Positions 13,806 to 21,972 of a stretch of DNA of 33,908 nt are shown in pieces (the stretch's first letter is position 1; each line of letters begins with the position of its first letter). This DNA is from Bacillota bacterium. Its GTDB lineage: Bacteria > Bacillota > Sulfobacillia > RBS10-35 > JAJYVN01. The notes beneath the pieces are model-generated. The model saw only the letters and a program-made list of their open reading frames with translations, did not search any database and was not told the DNA's origin. The stretch covers positions 1-33,908 of the forward strand of contig JAJZZC010000028.1 in assembly GCA_021797775.1 (NCBI GenBank), read 5' to 3'. A program made the translations under genes and the position numbers.

Positions 13806-15920
13806 ATGTCACTCGGCAAACCGGCGGAGGAGGGGCAGCCCGGCAGTATGCAAGCAGGGGACCCGGGCCCGCGGCGCGCGCCCGCCATGGGCGGCGAGGC
13901 GGTGATCGGCACGGGGGCCTCCTCGGCCGAGCACGACGCGCCCGGCCGGGCGTACCGGCGACGCACCCTGCTCCGGGCCGCCGCCGCGGCGTCGGCAGGC
14001 GGTGCGGGCATGTGGATCGCGGCGGCGCCGGGGGTGTCCCTGGCGGCGTCGGCCGTGCCCAGCGCGGCGCATCACCCGGTGACGATTACGATGAATGGCA
14101 TTTTCGGCACGGGCCAGGCGGGACTAAACACGCTGGTCGCCCTAACGCAGCAAGCCTTCGAGCCCTTCATGCGCGCCAATCGCGACATCCGGGTACAGAT
14201 CACGCCGCAGAGCGGCGTGCCAGCCATTATTGCGGGCACGGCCTCCGACATCATCTGGGATTGGAACTTCTATCCGTATTGGTCCGGCAAACTGCTGCTG
14301 CCGCTGGACAGCTATCTGCAGCGGGACAACGTCGACACGAGCATCTGGGTCCAGGGACAGATGGAACTGTTCCAGCGGCCGTGGGGCACCTACATGCTGG
14401 GCGCCTATGCCAGCCCATTCGTCTACGCCATCATGCTCGACCTGTTGGACGAACTGGGATTGACCTATCCCAGCCCCGAGTGGACGTCCGACGACTTCGT
14501 CCGCCTGGCGGCCGCGCTGACCACCGTGCCGAAGAACGGCAAGAAGCGGTATGGCGCGGCCATTCCCTGGTACACGACCGGCATCGGGACGAGTTCGCAG
14601 TCGACCTTTCTGCTAAACGCCTTCGGCGGCGCCCTGACGAATCCGGGTGGCACCCGTTCCTGGCTGGATCACCCGGGAGCCGTCGCCGCGGGCGACTGGG
14701 TGTACCACGAGTTGCTGTGGCGGGGAATCGCCGTTCCCTGGGACGTATACTCGGCGAACTCGGGGCAGGGACTGCCGCTGGGCAATCTCGCCATGGACTT
14801 CGAGTGGGGTACCGCGCCGTTCCGCCTGACGCAGCAACTGCAGGGGCGGAAGTGGGCATTCCAGCCGTTTCCTGTCTTCCCGAGCGGCCGCTATACGTTC
14901 ATGACAAACGACTTCTGGGGGATCGTGCGCGACACGAAGTATCCGGAGCAGGCGTGGCGCGTGCTGAAGTGGGCGACCACCACGCCATCCTTCCAGGTAA
15001 CGCGCATGCACTTCTCCGCCCTGCAGCCCACGCTCAAGAGCCTCTGGCCGCAGTGGCAGGCCATCGTCGAATCCGTGGCGCCCAGCCTGAAGGGGAAGGG
15101 ACTCCACTGGTTCGTCGACGCGGCCGTCGGGGGCTACGCGCGCTGCATGGAGCCGTACGCCAACAACGGGTCCCTGGTCAGCAACGCGGTATCGCAGGAT
15201 CTCACGCCCCTCTGGACGCACCCGGGATCATCCGTGCGCCAGGCGTTTCAGCAGGCGGCCCGCCAAGCGAACGTCATTCTCTCCGAAGGTGCCTCCGGGC
15301 GGGTCGTGCCGCTGTACGGGGCCGGCACCGCCGCATTCGCCCCGCAACCCCCGTCCCTGAAAGCCCGCGCGTCTGCATGGAAGACCACGCTCATCCAGGC
15401 GGCATCGCGCTCGGACATCATCGGCGGCACCCCCGCTCAGTGGAGTGGTCCCGCGACCGCATCGCTCGCGGTCGCGCTCATGTGGGACGCGCAGGCCCTC
15501 TATCTCAACGCGGAGATCACCCAGGGCCACCCCTACACCCAGACCCACCACGGGACCAACATCTGGAAGGGCGACATGCTCTGGTGCTACTTCGACACCG
15601 AGCCTGCGCTGCAGATCGGCAACACCGGCAAGGTCGGCCTGGCCAAGACATCGAGCGGCATGGAGCTCTGGAACACGATCAACAACACCTTCCCGACCGT
15701 GCCGATGGAGTTTCAGACGCTGCCCCACGGCTGGCGCATCGCCGCGACCCTCCCCTGGTCCATGGTCGGGCAGTTCAAGCCCGCCAAGGGAGCGCAACTG
15801 CAGTTCAACGCCGGCATCGGTTGGGCCCCGGACGGGAGCACGAATCTCACCGGGTTCTTCGACCTCAACGGCCAGAATCCCGATGGAGTCGGTACCGGTG
15901 TCGTCGTGACGCTCGGCTGA
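13806..15920 (+). CDS. Tat-exported sugar-binding protein fused to a CBM9-like domain
   Basis: A 704-residue secreted protein. Residues 51-88 form a twin-arginine signal (YRRRTLLRA, then an alanine/glycine-rich hydrophobic stretch ending LAASAVPSA). Residues about 92-515 are a family 1 extracellular solute-binding domain: VTITMNGIFG, DIIWDWNFYPYWSGKLLLPL, PSPEWTSDDFVRLAAAL, NLAMDFEWGTAPF, TNDFWGIVRDTKYPEQAWRVLKW. Residues about 517-704 resemble family 9 carbohydrate-binding modules (SLAVALMWDAQALYLNAEI, DMLWCYFDTEP, GWRIAATLPWSMVG, QLQFNAGIGW, ending DGVGTGVVVTLG). The ATG at 13806 is chosen because AGGAG lies about 8 nt upstream; the GTG at 13770 lacks a site. The long leader of 50 residues before the arginines is unusual. 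It should capture an oligosaccharide, but no permease genes are present. The divergent LacI gene is its probable regulator. Confidence 0.85.
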   Translation: MSLGKPAEEGQPGSMQAGDPGPRRAPAMGGEAVIGTGASSAEHDAPGRAYRRRTLLRAAAAASAGGAGMWIAAAPGVSLAASAVPSAAHHPVTITMNGIFGTGQAGLNTLVALTQQAFEPFMRANRDIRVQITPQSGVPAIIAGTASDIIWDWNFYPYWSGKLLLPLDSYLQRDNVDTSIWVQGQMELFQRPWGTYMLGAYASPFVYAIMLDLLDELGLTYPSPEWTSDDFVRLAAALTTVPKNGKKRYGAAIPWYTTGIGTSSQSTFLLNAFGGALTNPGGTRSWLDHPGAVAAGDWVYHELLWRGIAVPWDVYSANSGQGLPLGNLAMDFEWGTAPFRLTQQLQGRKWAFQPFPVFPSGRYTFMTNDFWGIVRDTKYPEQAWRVLKWATTTPSFQVTRMHFSALQPTLKSLWPQWQAIVESVAPSLKGKGLHWFVDAAVGGYARCMEPYANNGSLVSNAVSQDLTPLWTHPGSSVRQAFQQAARQANVILSEGASGRVVPLYGAGTAAFAPQPPSLKARASAWKTTLIQAASRSDIIGGTPAQWSGPATASLAVALMWDAQALYLNAEITQGHPYTQTHHGTNIWKGDMLWCYFDTEPALQIGNTGKVGLAKTSSGMELWNTINNTFPTVPMEFQTLPHGWRIAATLPWSMVGQFKPAKGAQLQFNAGIGWAPDGSTNLTGFFDLNGQNPDGVGTGVVVTLG

Positions 15921-16367
15921 CGGGTGACGGGGTAGCGGATAGGCGGGGCACGGGAAAGCGCGGTCGCCTGGGCACGCGGACGCGCTGGCGCGTGGAGGCC
16001 GTCAGACGGGGCGGGTGCGGCGGTGGGGCACGGTCAGCAGGATGGGGCCGCGGTGCGCTGGGGGGTCGAGTCGGCGGCGGCGCGGGGCGGACGGAGAGGC
16101 GCAGCCACGGTGCGGCCGGTGTGTCCGTGGGATGCGGCCCCAGATGGGGCGGGGCCGCCCGAGGGGCGGTCACGGGCGGGGCTATTTGTCGGGGTGGGAC
16201 GGATGGCACTGCGCATCGGCAGACCCATGCGACAGGGCGCCGGACGGCTCGCGAAGCCCTGGCTTGGTGAGAGGCGGGTACCGTAGCCTGGACCAGCCGG
16301 CCGGCCACCCTGCCGGCGGGCCGAGCTGCCGGTGCCCGTAGAGGCTCGCCGGCCAGGGCCATCCGTC

Positions 16368-16395
16368 GCCCCCGTCACTGACCACTGACGGGGGC
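16368..16395. terminator. Hairpin between convergent genes
   Basis: GCCCCCGTCA (16368-16377) pairs perfectly with TGACGGGGGC (16386-16395) around an 8-nt loop. It lies between the ends of the binding-protein gene and the dehydrogenase gene and could stop transcription from either side, but there is no T-run. Confidence 0.4.
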
Positions 16396-16430
16396 AACGC
16401 CATCGCCATCAACGAGGACACGCGGGCCCG

Positions 16431-16551
16431 CCGTGGCGCCCCGTACCCTCGGCCCGGCCCGCCCGTCCGCACCCCGATCTGCCGGCTACCCCCCAAGCCT
16501 TGTCGCTGAGGAGGTCTGCCGAGAACGCCGCGGCCCTGGGTCCCCCCCCCG
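16431..16551 (-). repeat. Copy A of a three-copy degenerate coding repeat
   Basis: About 80 percent identical, almost without gaps, to the inverse of 24503-24623, and related to 28172-28242. On the minus strand it translates as FSADLLSDKAWGVAGRSG, matching FSANGLSDRASQVADRLEDG of copy C. Conservation at residue level suggests fragments of a former dispersed gene. Family not recognised. Confidence 0.55.
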
Positions 16552-16559
16552 GCCGCGGC

Positions 16560-17615
16560 CTACGCACCCGGCAACAGGACGACCTTCCCCGCCTGGCCCG
16601 CATCCGCCACACGGTAGGCCTCCGCCGCCTCTGACAGCGGCAGGCGGTGCGTCACCACGGCCTCTGGATGCAGACCCCAGCGGTCCAGCCGTTCGAGGAG
16701 CCGTTCCATGTTCCCGAGCGATGTGACCCACGACCCGTAGAGCGTGATCTGCTTGTGGATCAGCAGGGGCGACACGTCGAGCGTCACCCGCCCGCCCTCG
16801 CCGACCAGCGCGCAGCGTCCCCACGTGCGTGTGGCGCGCACCGCGAGCAGCTGCCCGGCGCCGGACCCGGAGCAGTCGATCGACACCTCGCACCCCCGGC
16901 CCCCGGTCCCCTCCATGACCACGGCTAAGGCCGACTCCCCGTCGCCCGCCTCCACGGCCACGTCGACCAAGCCCAGCCGACGCGCCTGGGCGCACCGCTC
17001 CGCGGACACGTCCGCCCCGATGATGGGCCCAGCGCCCATGGCCCGGCCCAGCATGGCCGCCCCCAGCCCGACCGGGCCAAGGCCCACGACGAACAGCCGA
17101 TCCCGGCCCGAGAGGCCCACGCGGCTGAGCGCCTCGTGCACGGTGCCGAACCCGCACGCGGCCAGCGCCCCGTCCACGAACGTCAGGGATTCCGGCAGCA
17201 CGACGCAGGTGCGCTCGTCAGCCAGGAGGAACGGCGCGTGCCCGCCGTCCCGCTGCCACCCGTAGGCCGCCCGCCCCGGACCCTCACAGTCGACCATGTA
17301 CCCGCGCCGGCACTCCTCGCACACACCGCACCCAGCGATGTGGTAGACCGCGACGCGATCCCCTACGCGCGGGCGCGCGCAGCCCGGTCCCACCGCGACG
17401 ACGCGGCCGGCCGGCTCGTGGCCCGCGATGACCCCGCGGTAGCCCTCCGCGCCATCACCGACGTGCCCGCGGTAGATGGCACGGATGTCGCTGCCGCAGA
17501 TGCCCGACGCCTCGACGGCCAGCACCACCTCCCCATGCCCCGGCTGCGGCACCGAGCGGTCGACGAAGGCCACCGTCCGGTCCCCGGGCAGCACCACCCC
17601 GCGCATCGTCGCCAT
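16560..17615 (-). CDS. Zinc-dependent medium-chain alcohol/polyol dehydrogenase
   Basis: A complete 351-residue medium-chain dehydrogenase. The catalytic zinc site has C40 in SGICGSD and H66-E67 in GHEPAGRV; the structural zinc site is C96, C99, C102 and C110 (CGVCEECRRGYMVDC). The Rossmann nucleotide-binding motif is VVGLGPVGLGAAMLGRAMG, followed by IIGADVSAERC, whose acidic residue after the second strand points to NAD rather than NADP. It oxidises a secondary alcohol such as a polyol, sugar or threonine; which one cannot be told. The ATG at 17615 is preceded by a strong GGAGGTGA, which rejects a longer 524-residue reading of the same frame. It stands alone, convergent with the binding-protein gene, but fits the sugar-use theme. 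Confidence 0.93.
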   Translation of the reverse strand: MATMRGVVLPGDRTVAFVDRSVPQPGHGEVVLAVEASGICGSDIRAIYRGHVGDGAEGYRGVIAGHEPAGRVVAVGPGCARPRVGDRVAVYHIAGCGVCEECRRGYMVDCEGPGRAAYGWQRDGGHAPFLLADERTCVVLPESLTFVDGALAACGFGTVHEALSRVGLSGRDRLFVVGLGPVGLGAAMLGRAMGAGPIIGADVSAERCAQARRLGLVDVAVEAGDGESALAVVMEGTGGRGCEVSIDCSGSGAGQLLAVRATRTWGRCALVGEGGRVTLDVSPLLIHKQITLYGSWVTSLGNMERLLERLDRWGLHPEAVVTHRLPLSEAAEAYRVADAGQAGKVVLLPGA

Positions 17616-18014
17616 CGCCCTCACCTCCGGGACGCGGGATTCGCCGGCGGGGGGTGGACATCTTCCAGCAAGTCCGCCGCGAGCAGGCCTGCGTGGGAGT
17701 GGGCGGGCCAGGGCGCGGCGTGGCCGCGCCAGCCCGGCGGGCCTGGCGCGCGGGGATGGCCGTGGCCCCGCAGGGCGCTCGCCCGCCACGCGAGCGGATC
17801 TGCGCTCAGGCGCGGCGTCCCTTAGGGCCCTTAGGGGGGAGCGGGCCGCGCTCCGACAGCCGACACTGGCCCGACCGGCCCGCGCAGGGCCGGCCAAAGG
17901 GGCAGCGGGACCGCATCCCCGGGCCCGTAGGCGTGGAAGCGCCGCCGCCCTCGCCCGAGATCGCATGCCCGGTGGGGGCTTGCGCGGGGACTGTCCGTCC
18001 CACGCCTCCCAGCC

Positions 18015-18124
18015 CACGAAACAGCGCCCGTCCGCGCCCCGGTATCGTCGGCCAGGGCGGCCGGCTACGGCCGGTCGGCGGTGCAACACGAAACAGCGCC
18101 CGTCCGCGCCCCGGTATCGTCGGC
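18015..18124. repeat. Two identical 38-bp direct repeats with a 34-bp spacer
   Basis: The 38 bp at 18015-18052, beginning CACGAAACAGCGCCCGTCC, recur without mismatch at 18087-18124. The spacer (18053-18086) is rich in CGGCC and unrelated to the repeat. Sizes are CRISPR-like, but there are only two units, the repeat is very GC-rich, and no cas gene is in the window, so a plain duplication or a pair of protein-binding sites is as likely. Confidence 0.85.
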
Positions 18125-18245
18125 GTAAAACCATGGTCGGACGGTCGATGTGGGCCCAGCGTTCGCCAGTTCTCTTGCTGCCGGGACATCGACTCGTACG
18201 GGGTCACCGGGGCCCGCGGGTCTCTGGCTGCCGCCCGGTGCAGCG

Positions 18246-18276
18246 GGAGAACCCCGGTCATCGACCCGGGTTCTCC
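18246..18276. promoter_or_regulatory. Hairpin upstream of the 180-aa gene
   Basis: GGAGAACCCCGGTC (18246-18259) and GACCCGGGTTCTCC (18263-18276) pair with a single mismatch around a 3-nt loop. It lies about 100 bp before the GTG at 18378 and may act as an operator, attenuator or terminator of leftward transcription. Confidence 0.45.
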
Positions 18277-18377
18277 ACAGCGCGTCGCTGCGTATGAAGG
18301 AGCCCGTCCGGCCGCACCCGAACCTGCTTCCCTGGCACGACACCAGTCGTTACCCTTCCCACGAGAGGAGTCGCGAC

Positions 18378-18920
18378 GTGGTCCACGCTGGGGTCAGCGA
18401 ATTGCGGGCGGCATTTTGGGACCATGGCAGGAGAACTCCGGGAGCCACCGCCACCGCCTCGGACCACCTCCTTCTTTTCTACAGGGCAGAATGCGGGATC
18501 AAGATGGTATGGTTACGCTGGCAAGCCCTTCGTTTGCTGAAGGAAGCAGCCGCACGTTCGCTGGAGGAAAAGGACGAGAAGTGGCAAGACCGTTTTTTGG
18601 CGCCGTCCGCCATGCGCGGGGCCCTGGAGGCGTGCAGCAGCGAGAAGATTAGTGAGGTCCGCATCGAAAATAAGGCCCTGGCGGCGATTTTCGACAAGCT
18701 GCTCAGTTTGGATAAGTCGCGCAGGCACATCCCGTTTAGTCGAGACGAACTCGGGCTCAGCGGCGACGAGATGACATGGCTGGAGCAGAACGGCGTGATC
18801 CTGGGCGACGGTGGGCAGTACTACATGCCGGAGATCTTCCGCCACGGTCTGGACTTTGACGTCAGCACCCGGCCGCGGGTCATGGCCCTGGCCCGGCGCG
18901 CCCGGCGCGGCGGGCTATAG
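18378..18920 (+). CDS. Unrecognised 180-aa protein, possibly HEPN-like
   Basis: No family is recognised with confidence. The N-terminal 45 residues (AAFWDHGRRTPGATATASDHLLLFYRAECGIKMVWLR) resemble the first helices of HEPN-type proteins, in which a helix with an A/C-E-x-x-x-K pattern is common, but no R-x4-6-H active motif follows, so this is weak. The middle is charged and helical (LEEKDEKWQDRF, IENKALAAIFDKLLSLDKS); the end has DELGLSGDEMTWLEQNGVILGDGGQYYMPEIFRHGL, which reads like a small winged-helix. I chose GTG 18378 because GAGGAG lies seven bases upstream; an ATG at 18294 lacks a site. Its codon use is less GC-biased than its neighbours' (several AAG, GAT, TTT, ATT codons), hinting at transfer. 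A strong hairpin follows it. Confidence 0.65.
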   Translation: MVHAGVSELRAAFWDHGRRTPGATATASDHLLLFYRAECGIKMVWLRWQALRLLKEAAARSLEEKDEKWQDRFLAPSAMRGALEACSSEKISEVRIENKALAAIFDKLLSLDKSRRHIPFSRDELGLSGDEMTWLEQNGVILGDGGQYYMPEIFRHGLDFDVSTRPRVMALARRARRGGL

Positions 18921-18989
18921 GGTGAGGACTGGGGCCGCACCCTGGTGGCCGGGCTGCGCCGCCCCGCACGGGTGACTGACCGCAATGTT

Positions 18990-19029
18990 GGACGGCAAGG
19001 GCAGGGCCCGCCCCCTGCCCTTGCCGTCC
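18990..19029. terminator. Strong hairpin between convergent genes
   Basis: A perfect 17-bp stem: 18990-19006 (GGACGGCAAGGGCAGGG) pairs with 19013-19029 around the loop CCCGCC. It lies between the 3' ends of the 180-aa gene (stop 18920) and the P450 gene (stop 19048) and is probably a two-way terminator. No T-run follows on either strand. Confidence 0.65.
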
Positions 19030-19047
19030 CCCGCCGTCCCCCGCCGG

Positions 19048-20373
19048 TCAGCGCGCGGCCGGCTGGAAGCGGACGGGCAGCCGGCGCAACCCGCGGATGA
19101 AGCCGGGCGACCACTGCAGGGCGTCCGCCTCGTCCAGCTCGGCGTCCTGCAGGCGCTGCACCATGGCGCGCAGGACAACCTGCCCTTCCAGGCGCGCGAG
19201 GGGCGCGCCCAAGCAGAAGTGGATCCCGTAACCGAAGGCGATCTGCCGGTTCGGTGTGCGGCCTACGTCGAAGCGCTCGGGGTCGGGGAATGCGGCTTCA
19301 TCGCGGTTTGCCGACCCGATCCACGGCACAACGGGCGCGCCGACGGGGAGGACCCGGTCGGCTAGGCGCACCTCCTGCACCGTGCGGCGCACGATGGCCT
19401 GCACGGGCGAACTGTAGCGCAGCATCTCTTCGATGGCACTGGCCGCCAGGGAGGGATCGCCGCGCAGACGGACCCACTCCGCGGGGTGCTGCAGCAGGCA
19501 GAGAAAGCCGTTGCCGATCAGGTTGGTGGTCGTCTCGTGGCCAGCGACCAGCAATAGGGCGCAGAAACCCAGCAACTCCGGCTCCGTCAGGGCCTCCCCG
19601 CCGACCTGCGCGTCGAGCAGCGCGCTGATCAGGTCGTCCGCGGGGTGCCGGCGCTTCTCCGCCACCACGCTGCGAAAGTAGTCGGCCAGCGCCTCCTGCG
19701 CCTGGCGTCGCACCTCGAAGTCCCCGCCGGCCGCGGCGTCGGAACTGCCGACGAGGTCATCGGACCAGCGCTTGAACCGCTCTCGATCCGCCAGGGGCAC
19801 ACCGAGCAGTTGGGCGATCACCGTCACCGGCAAGGGGCCGGCCAGGTCGGCCATCACGTCCATGCGCCCTTGCCCCGCGACACGGTCCAGCATCTCCTCC
19901 GTCAGGGATGCGATCGTGGGCTCCAGGGCCGCCACCGCGCGTGGGGTGAAGGCACGGCTCACCAGAGCGCGCAGCTTGCTGTGCCGCGGGGGGTCCGCGG
20001 CCAGGAGCGTGTCGGCGAGGAGACTCCCAGCCGCGCGGCGCCGGGCATCCGGCGGCCCGCCCGCGCGCGGGACGGCGGGTGCCCCCGGTTCTCCGTCCTC
20101 GCCCTCCGCCGGGCGCTGGAAGATGCGGTTAGAGGAGAAGACCTGGGGCGTGGAGAGCACCTGCTGTACGTCGGCGTAGCGATACACGCTCCAGAAGCCG
20201 CTTTCCGGGTCTTCGTCGACCGGGTTCTCCCTGCGCATGCGCGCGTAGTGCGCGTAGCGCTCGCCATCGTCGGCGAAGCGCAGGGCGAACGGGCGGGGGA
20301 TCCTCTCGGCGGTCGCGGAACGCGCGTCTCCCGGCACTCCGCATCTCCCCATGGTCCATCGCGTTGTCCGCAT
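19048..20373 (-). CDS. Cytochrome P450
   Basis: A complete bacterial P450 of about 441 residues. The I-helix oxygen-binding motif is AGHETTTNL, the K-helix ExxR is EEMLR, and the heme-binding loop is FGYGIHFCLGAPLAR with the cysteine ligand near residue 387. Other family marks are DPPRHSKLRALVSRAFTPRAV and GSANRDEAAFPDPERFDVGR. It would hydroxylate or epoxidise a small organic substrate, taking electrons from a ferredoxin/reductase pair; none is encoded nearby, so it must borrow a general one. The substrate is unknown. An 18-residue insertion-like segment rich in proline and arginine (about residues 83-105) precedes the conserved part. The start is uncertain: ATG 20373 and ATG 20352 both have weak ribosome sites. 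A longer frame upstream has no homology. Confidence 0.95.
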   Translation of the reverse strand: MRTTRWTMGRCGVPGDARSATAERIPRPFALRFADDGERYAHYARMRRENPVDEDPESGFWSVYRYADVQQVLSTPQVFSSNRIFQRPAEGEDGEPGAPAVPRAGGPPDARRRAAGSLLADTLLAADPPRHSKLRALVSRAFTPRAVAALEPTIASLTEEMLDRVAGQGRMDVMADLAGPLPVTVIAQLLGVPLADRERFKRWSDDLVGSSDAAAGGDFEVRRQAQEALADYFRSVVAEKRRHPADDLISALLDAQVGGEALTEPELLGFCALLLVAGHETTTNLIGNGFLCLLQHPAEWVRLRGDPSLAASAIEEMLRYSSPVQAIVRRTVQEVRLADRVLPVGAPVVPWIGSANRDEAAFPDPERFDVGRTPNRQIAFGYGIHFCLGAPLARLEGQVVLRAMVQRLQDAELDEADALQWSPGFIRGLRRLPVRFQPAAR

Positions 20374-20754
20374 ACCGTTCTGGCGGTTGCGGGTCGCGTC
20401 GTGAGCATACACCCGGCGTCCACGGGGCACCAAAGCGACCATCCCGGTGCCCGGTGGCGCGGCACCCGCGGCGGAGGGCATGCCTGTGGTATGCGCCCAC
20501 CTCCGGCACCGGCACAGGCTCGGCGCGGCAGCGTCTATGCGATGTCGATCAACTGACCCAGAACACCGAACCGTGGCGGGTGGCGGCTCCGCCACCGCGG
20601 GACCGCCCGCTTCCGGCGCAGCGCAGGGGCGGCACGCGGTGCGCCGGGCCACCGCCGCCTGGGCCAAAGACCGCAGGTGGGCCAGGCCGCCGCTGCTCGG
20701 TGTTCGGGCGTCGCCACGCTTGAATTCCACCCCGGACAGGGATAGGCTACAAGC
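20374..20754. other. Divergent gap upstream of the P450 gene
   Basis: Should contain the P450 promoter, which I could not identify, and holds the well-formed promoter of the gene at 20755. No other structure seen. Confidence 0.45.
20720..20748 (+). promoter_or_regulatory. Promoter of a probably leaderless gene
   Basis: TTGAAT (20720-20725) and TAGGCT (20743-20748) are spaced by 17 bp. The ATG at 20755 begins 6 nt after the -10 box, where transcription itself would start, and no ribosome binding site precedes it, so the mRNA is predicted to be leaderless. Confidence 0.5.
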
Positions 20755-21063
20755 ATGCGCCAGCGCGCCAAGGATGGTCTATGCTTGGAACTCGGCGAAA
20801 TTGCAGTGTTGGCAGATCTGGCGCGGCGGGCCGCCACACCCGGGGCGGCGGCGCACCCCAAAACCCTGATGTTGGCCGCCCTTGCGGCGGCGCTGTCCGA
20901 GATGGTGGACGGGCCCGGCGTCTTGCTGGCTCCCGCCCCGGCCAAGCTCGTATGGCGGGCTGCGCGGGTCTGGATGCGCCCATCCCCCCGCGCTCCCGCA
21001 GTCCCGCGCGACGGTGGCGCGCCCCCTTCCAGATTCGCCCGCTGGGCATCGGCCGTGCCGTAG
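20755..21063 (+). CDS. Small hypothetical protein, 102 aa, likely leaderless
   Basis: I do not recognise this protein. The first 75 residues alternate polar and hydrophobic helices (LCLELGEIAVLADLARRAA, TLMLAALAAALSEMVDGPGVLLAPAPAKLVWRAARVW is the hydrophobic middle part, read in pieces), while the last 28 are proline- and arginine-rich and probably disordered. No signal peptide or clear membrane span is present, though the middle helix is hydrophobic. Support comes mainly from the promoter placed exactly at the ATG (20720-20748). It may be the first gene of a short transcript with the winged-helix-like gene at 21315, 252 bp further on. It could also be a chance open frame. Confidence 0.35.
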   Translation: MRQRAKDGLCLELGEIAVLADLARRAATPGAAAHPKTLMLAALAAALSEMVDGPGVLLAPAPAKLVWRAARVWMRPSPRAPAVPRDGGAPPSRFARWASAVP

Positions 21064-21314
21064 ATCCGTGGCCGTGGCGCGTGTCCCGGATACTGCTCCG
21101 CGCACCAGCCGGTGTGCGTGGGGATGTCGTGGGCCGGGGCCCTGCGGCAAGGTGGAGCCACACGTGCCCGGGAGGCGCCGCGACTGGCCCACGAGGAGCG
21201 GATGATGCTGACGCACGGGTGGGCCGCCGGGCGCCAGGCCACGACTGGGCTCCTCCGCCGTATCCCTGCAGGCCTCCCTGGAGGTGCGGGCTGTTGCAGA
21301 CCAACCGTCCAGCC

Positions 21315-21797
21315 ATGCGACTTCACCCCGTCGACATCCGCACGTTCCTTCCGTCCCCACGGACACCCCTGGGTGTTCCCGTACAGCGGCCCGCCGCGCG
21401 CTCCGTGACGCGGTCGGTCGTCCCCGCACTCCCCCAGCCCGTGCCGCCTCAGGCCGCGGCGCAGCCGGCACCCATCCTGAACGGCCGCCCGGCCGCCCCC
21501 ACCCCGCCACAGGTCGCTCTGCTGACCGCCCTCGCCGGACAGGAAACGTCGCGCGTCGACGCGCTGGGCCACGCCTGCGGCAACATGCACCAGGTCCTGG
21601 CGCGCTGTGTCGCGCGAGGTTGGGCGGTGACGTGGAAGGACACCCCTTCGGGCAGCCAGTTCGCGCGGCTGAGTCCTTCCGGCGAAGCCGTGCTCGCCCA
21701 GGTCGCCAGCCGTCGTCAGACACATCTGGCGCTTCGTTCCGCGGATGCACCATCCGGCAACGTGGATGTCCCCTCAGGCGCCGCCGCCGCCACCTAG
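21315..21797 (+). CDS. Small protein with a winged-helix-like domain
   Basis: A 160-residue protein. Residues 1-55 are proline/alanine-rich and probably flexible. Residues about 56-128 fit a MarR-like winged helix: QVALLTALAGQE is the first helix, RVDALGHACGNMHQVLARCVARGW the helix-turn-helix, and AVTWKDTPSGSQFARLSPSGEAVLAQV the wing and following helix, with the typical 'LSPSGEAVLA' pattern. It is probably a DNA-binding regulator with no ligand domain. The ATG at 21315 has no ribosome site; a TTG at 21294, in frame, sits nine bases after GGAGG (21280-21284) and may be the true start, adding seven residues. The target is unknown; the nearest candidate is the IS605-like remnant or its own operon. 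Confidence 0.5.
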   Translation: MRLHPVDIRTFLPSPRTPLGVPVQRPAARSVTRSVVPALPQPVPPQAAAQPAPILNGRPAAPTPPQVALLTALAGQETSRVDALGHACGNMHQVLARCVARGWAVTWKDTPSGSQFARLSPSGEAVLAQVASRRQTHLALRSADAPSGNVDVPSGAAAAT

Positions 21798-21943
21798 CGC
21801 GATCACCCCGGGGTGGGCCCCGACCGTGCGGTGAATCCGCTGGCATCCCGCAACACACCCAAGTCTCGCTCGAAATCGCTCTGCGCCCCCGGCGGCATCC
21901 TCTGCGCCACGCTGCGGGGGGTTCCCAACTGCTACCGTAAAGG

Positions 21944-21972
21944 TTGCCTTCGGTCCACTCTTGTGCTATAGT
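21944..21972 (+). promoter_or_regulatory. Sigma70-type promoter inside the repeat, copy 2
   Basis: TTGCCT (21944-21949), 17-bp spacer, TATAGT (21967-21972). Identical hexamers and spacing in copy 1. It reads rightward into the TnpB remnant and then antisense to the NERD-like gene. Confidence 0.6.

Larger units (their letters stand above)
15921..16559. other. Gap between convergent genes
   Basis: Contains a 10-bp hairpin (16368-16395) and copy A of a three-copy degenerate repeat (16431-16551). The remainder is GC-rich with no recognisable gene. Confidence 0.5.
17616..18377. other. Gap with direct repeats and a hairpin
   Basis: This 762-bp divergent gap contains the 38-bp direct repeat pair (18015-18124) and a hairpin at 18246-18276. 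No gene is supported; the frame entering the dehydrogenase is open here only because of base composition. Confidence 0.5.

Noticed and set aside
13691-16270. 859-codon plus-strand frame overlapping the solute-binding protein
   Set aside because: It is the neighbouring frame of a gene with clear Tat, binding-protein and CBM9-like segments; its own translation is arginine/glycine-rich.
18015-18124. Calling the 38-bp repeat pair a CRISPR array
   Set aside because: Only two units, no cas genes in the window, and a GC-rich simple spacer; kept as a direct repeat and listed as a finding.
17616-18134. N-terminal extension of the dehydrogenase to 524 residues
   Set aside because: The strong GGAGGTGA before the ATG at 17615 fixes the start, and the extension only translates the 38-bp direct repeats.
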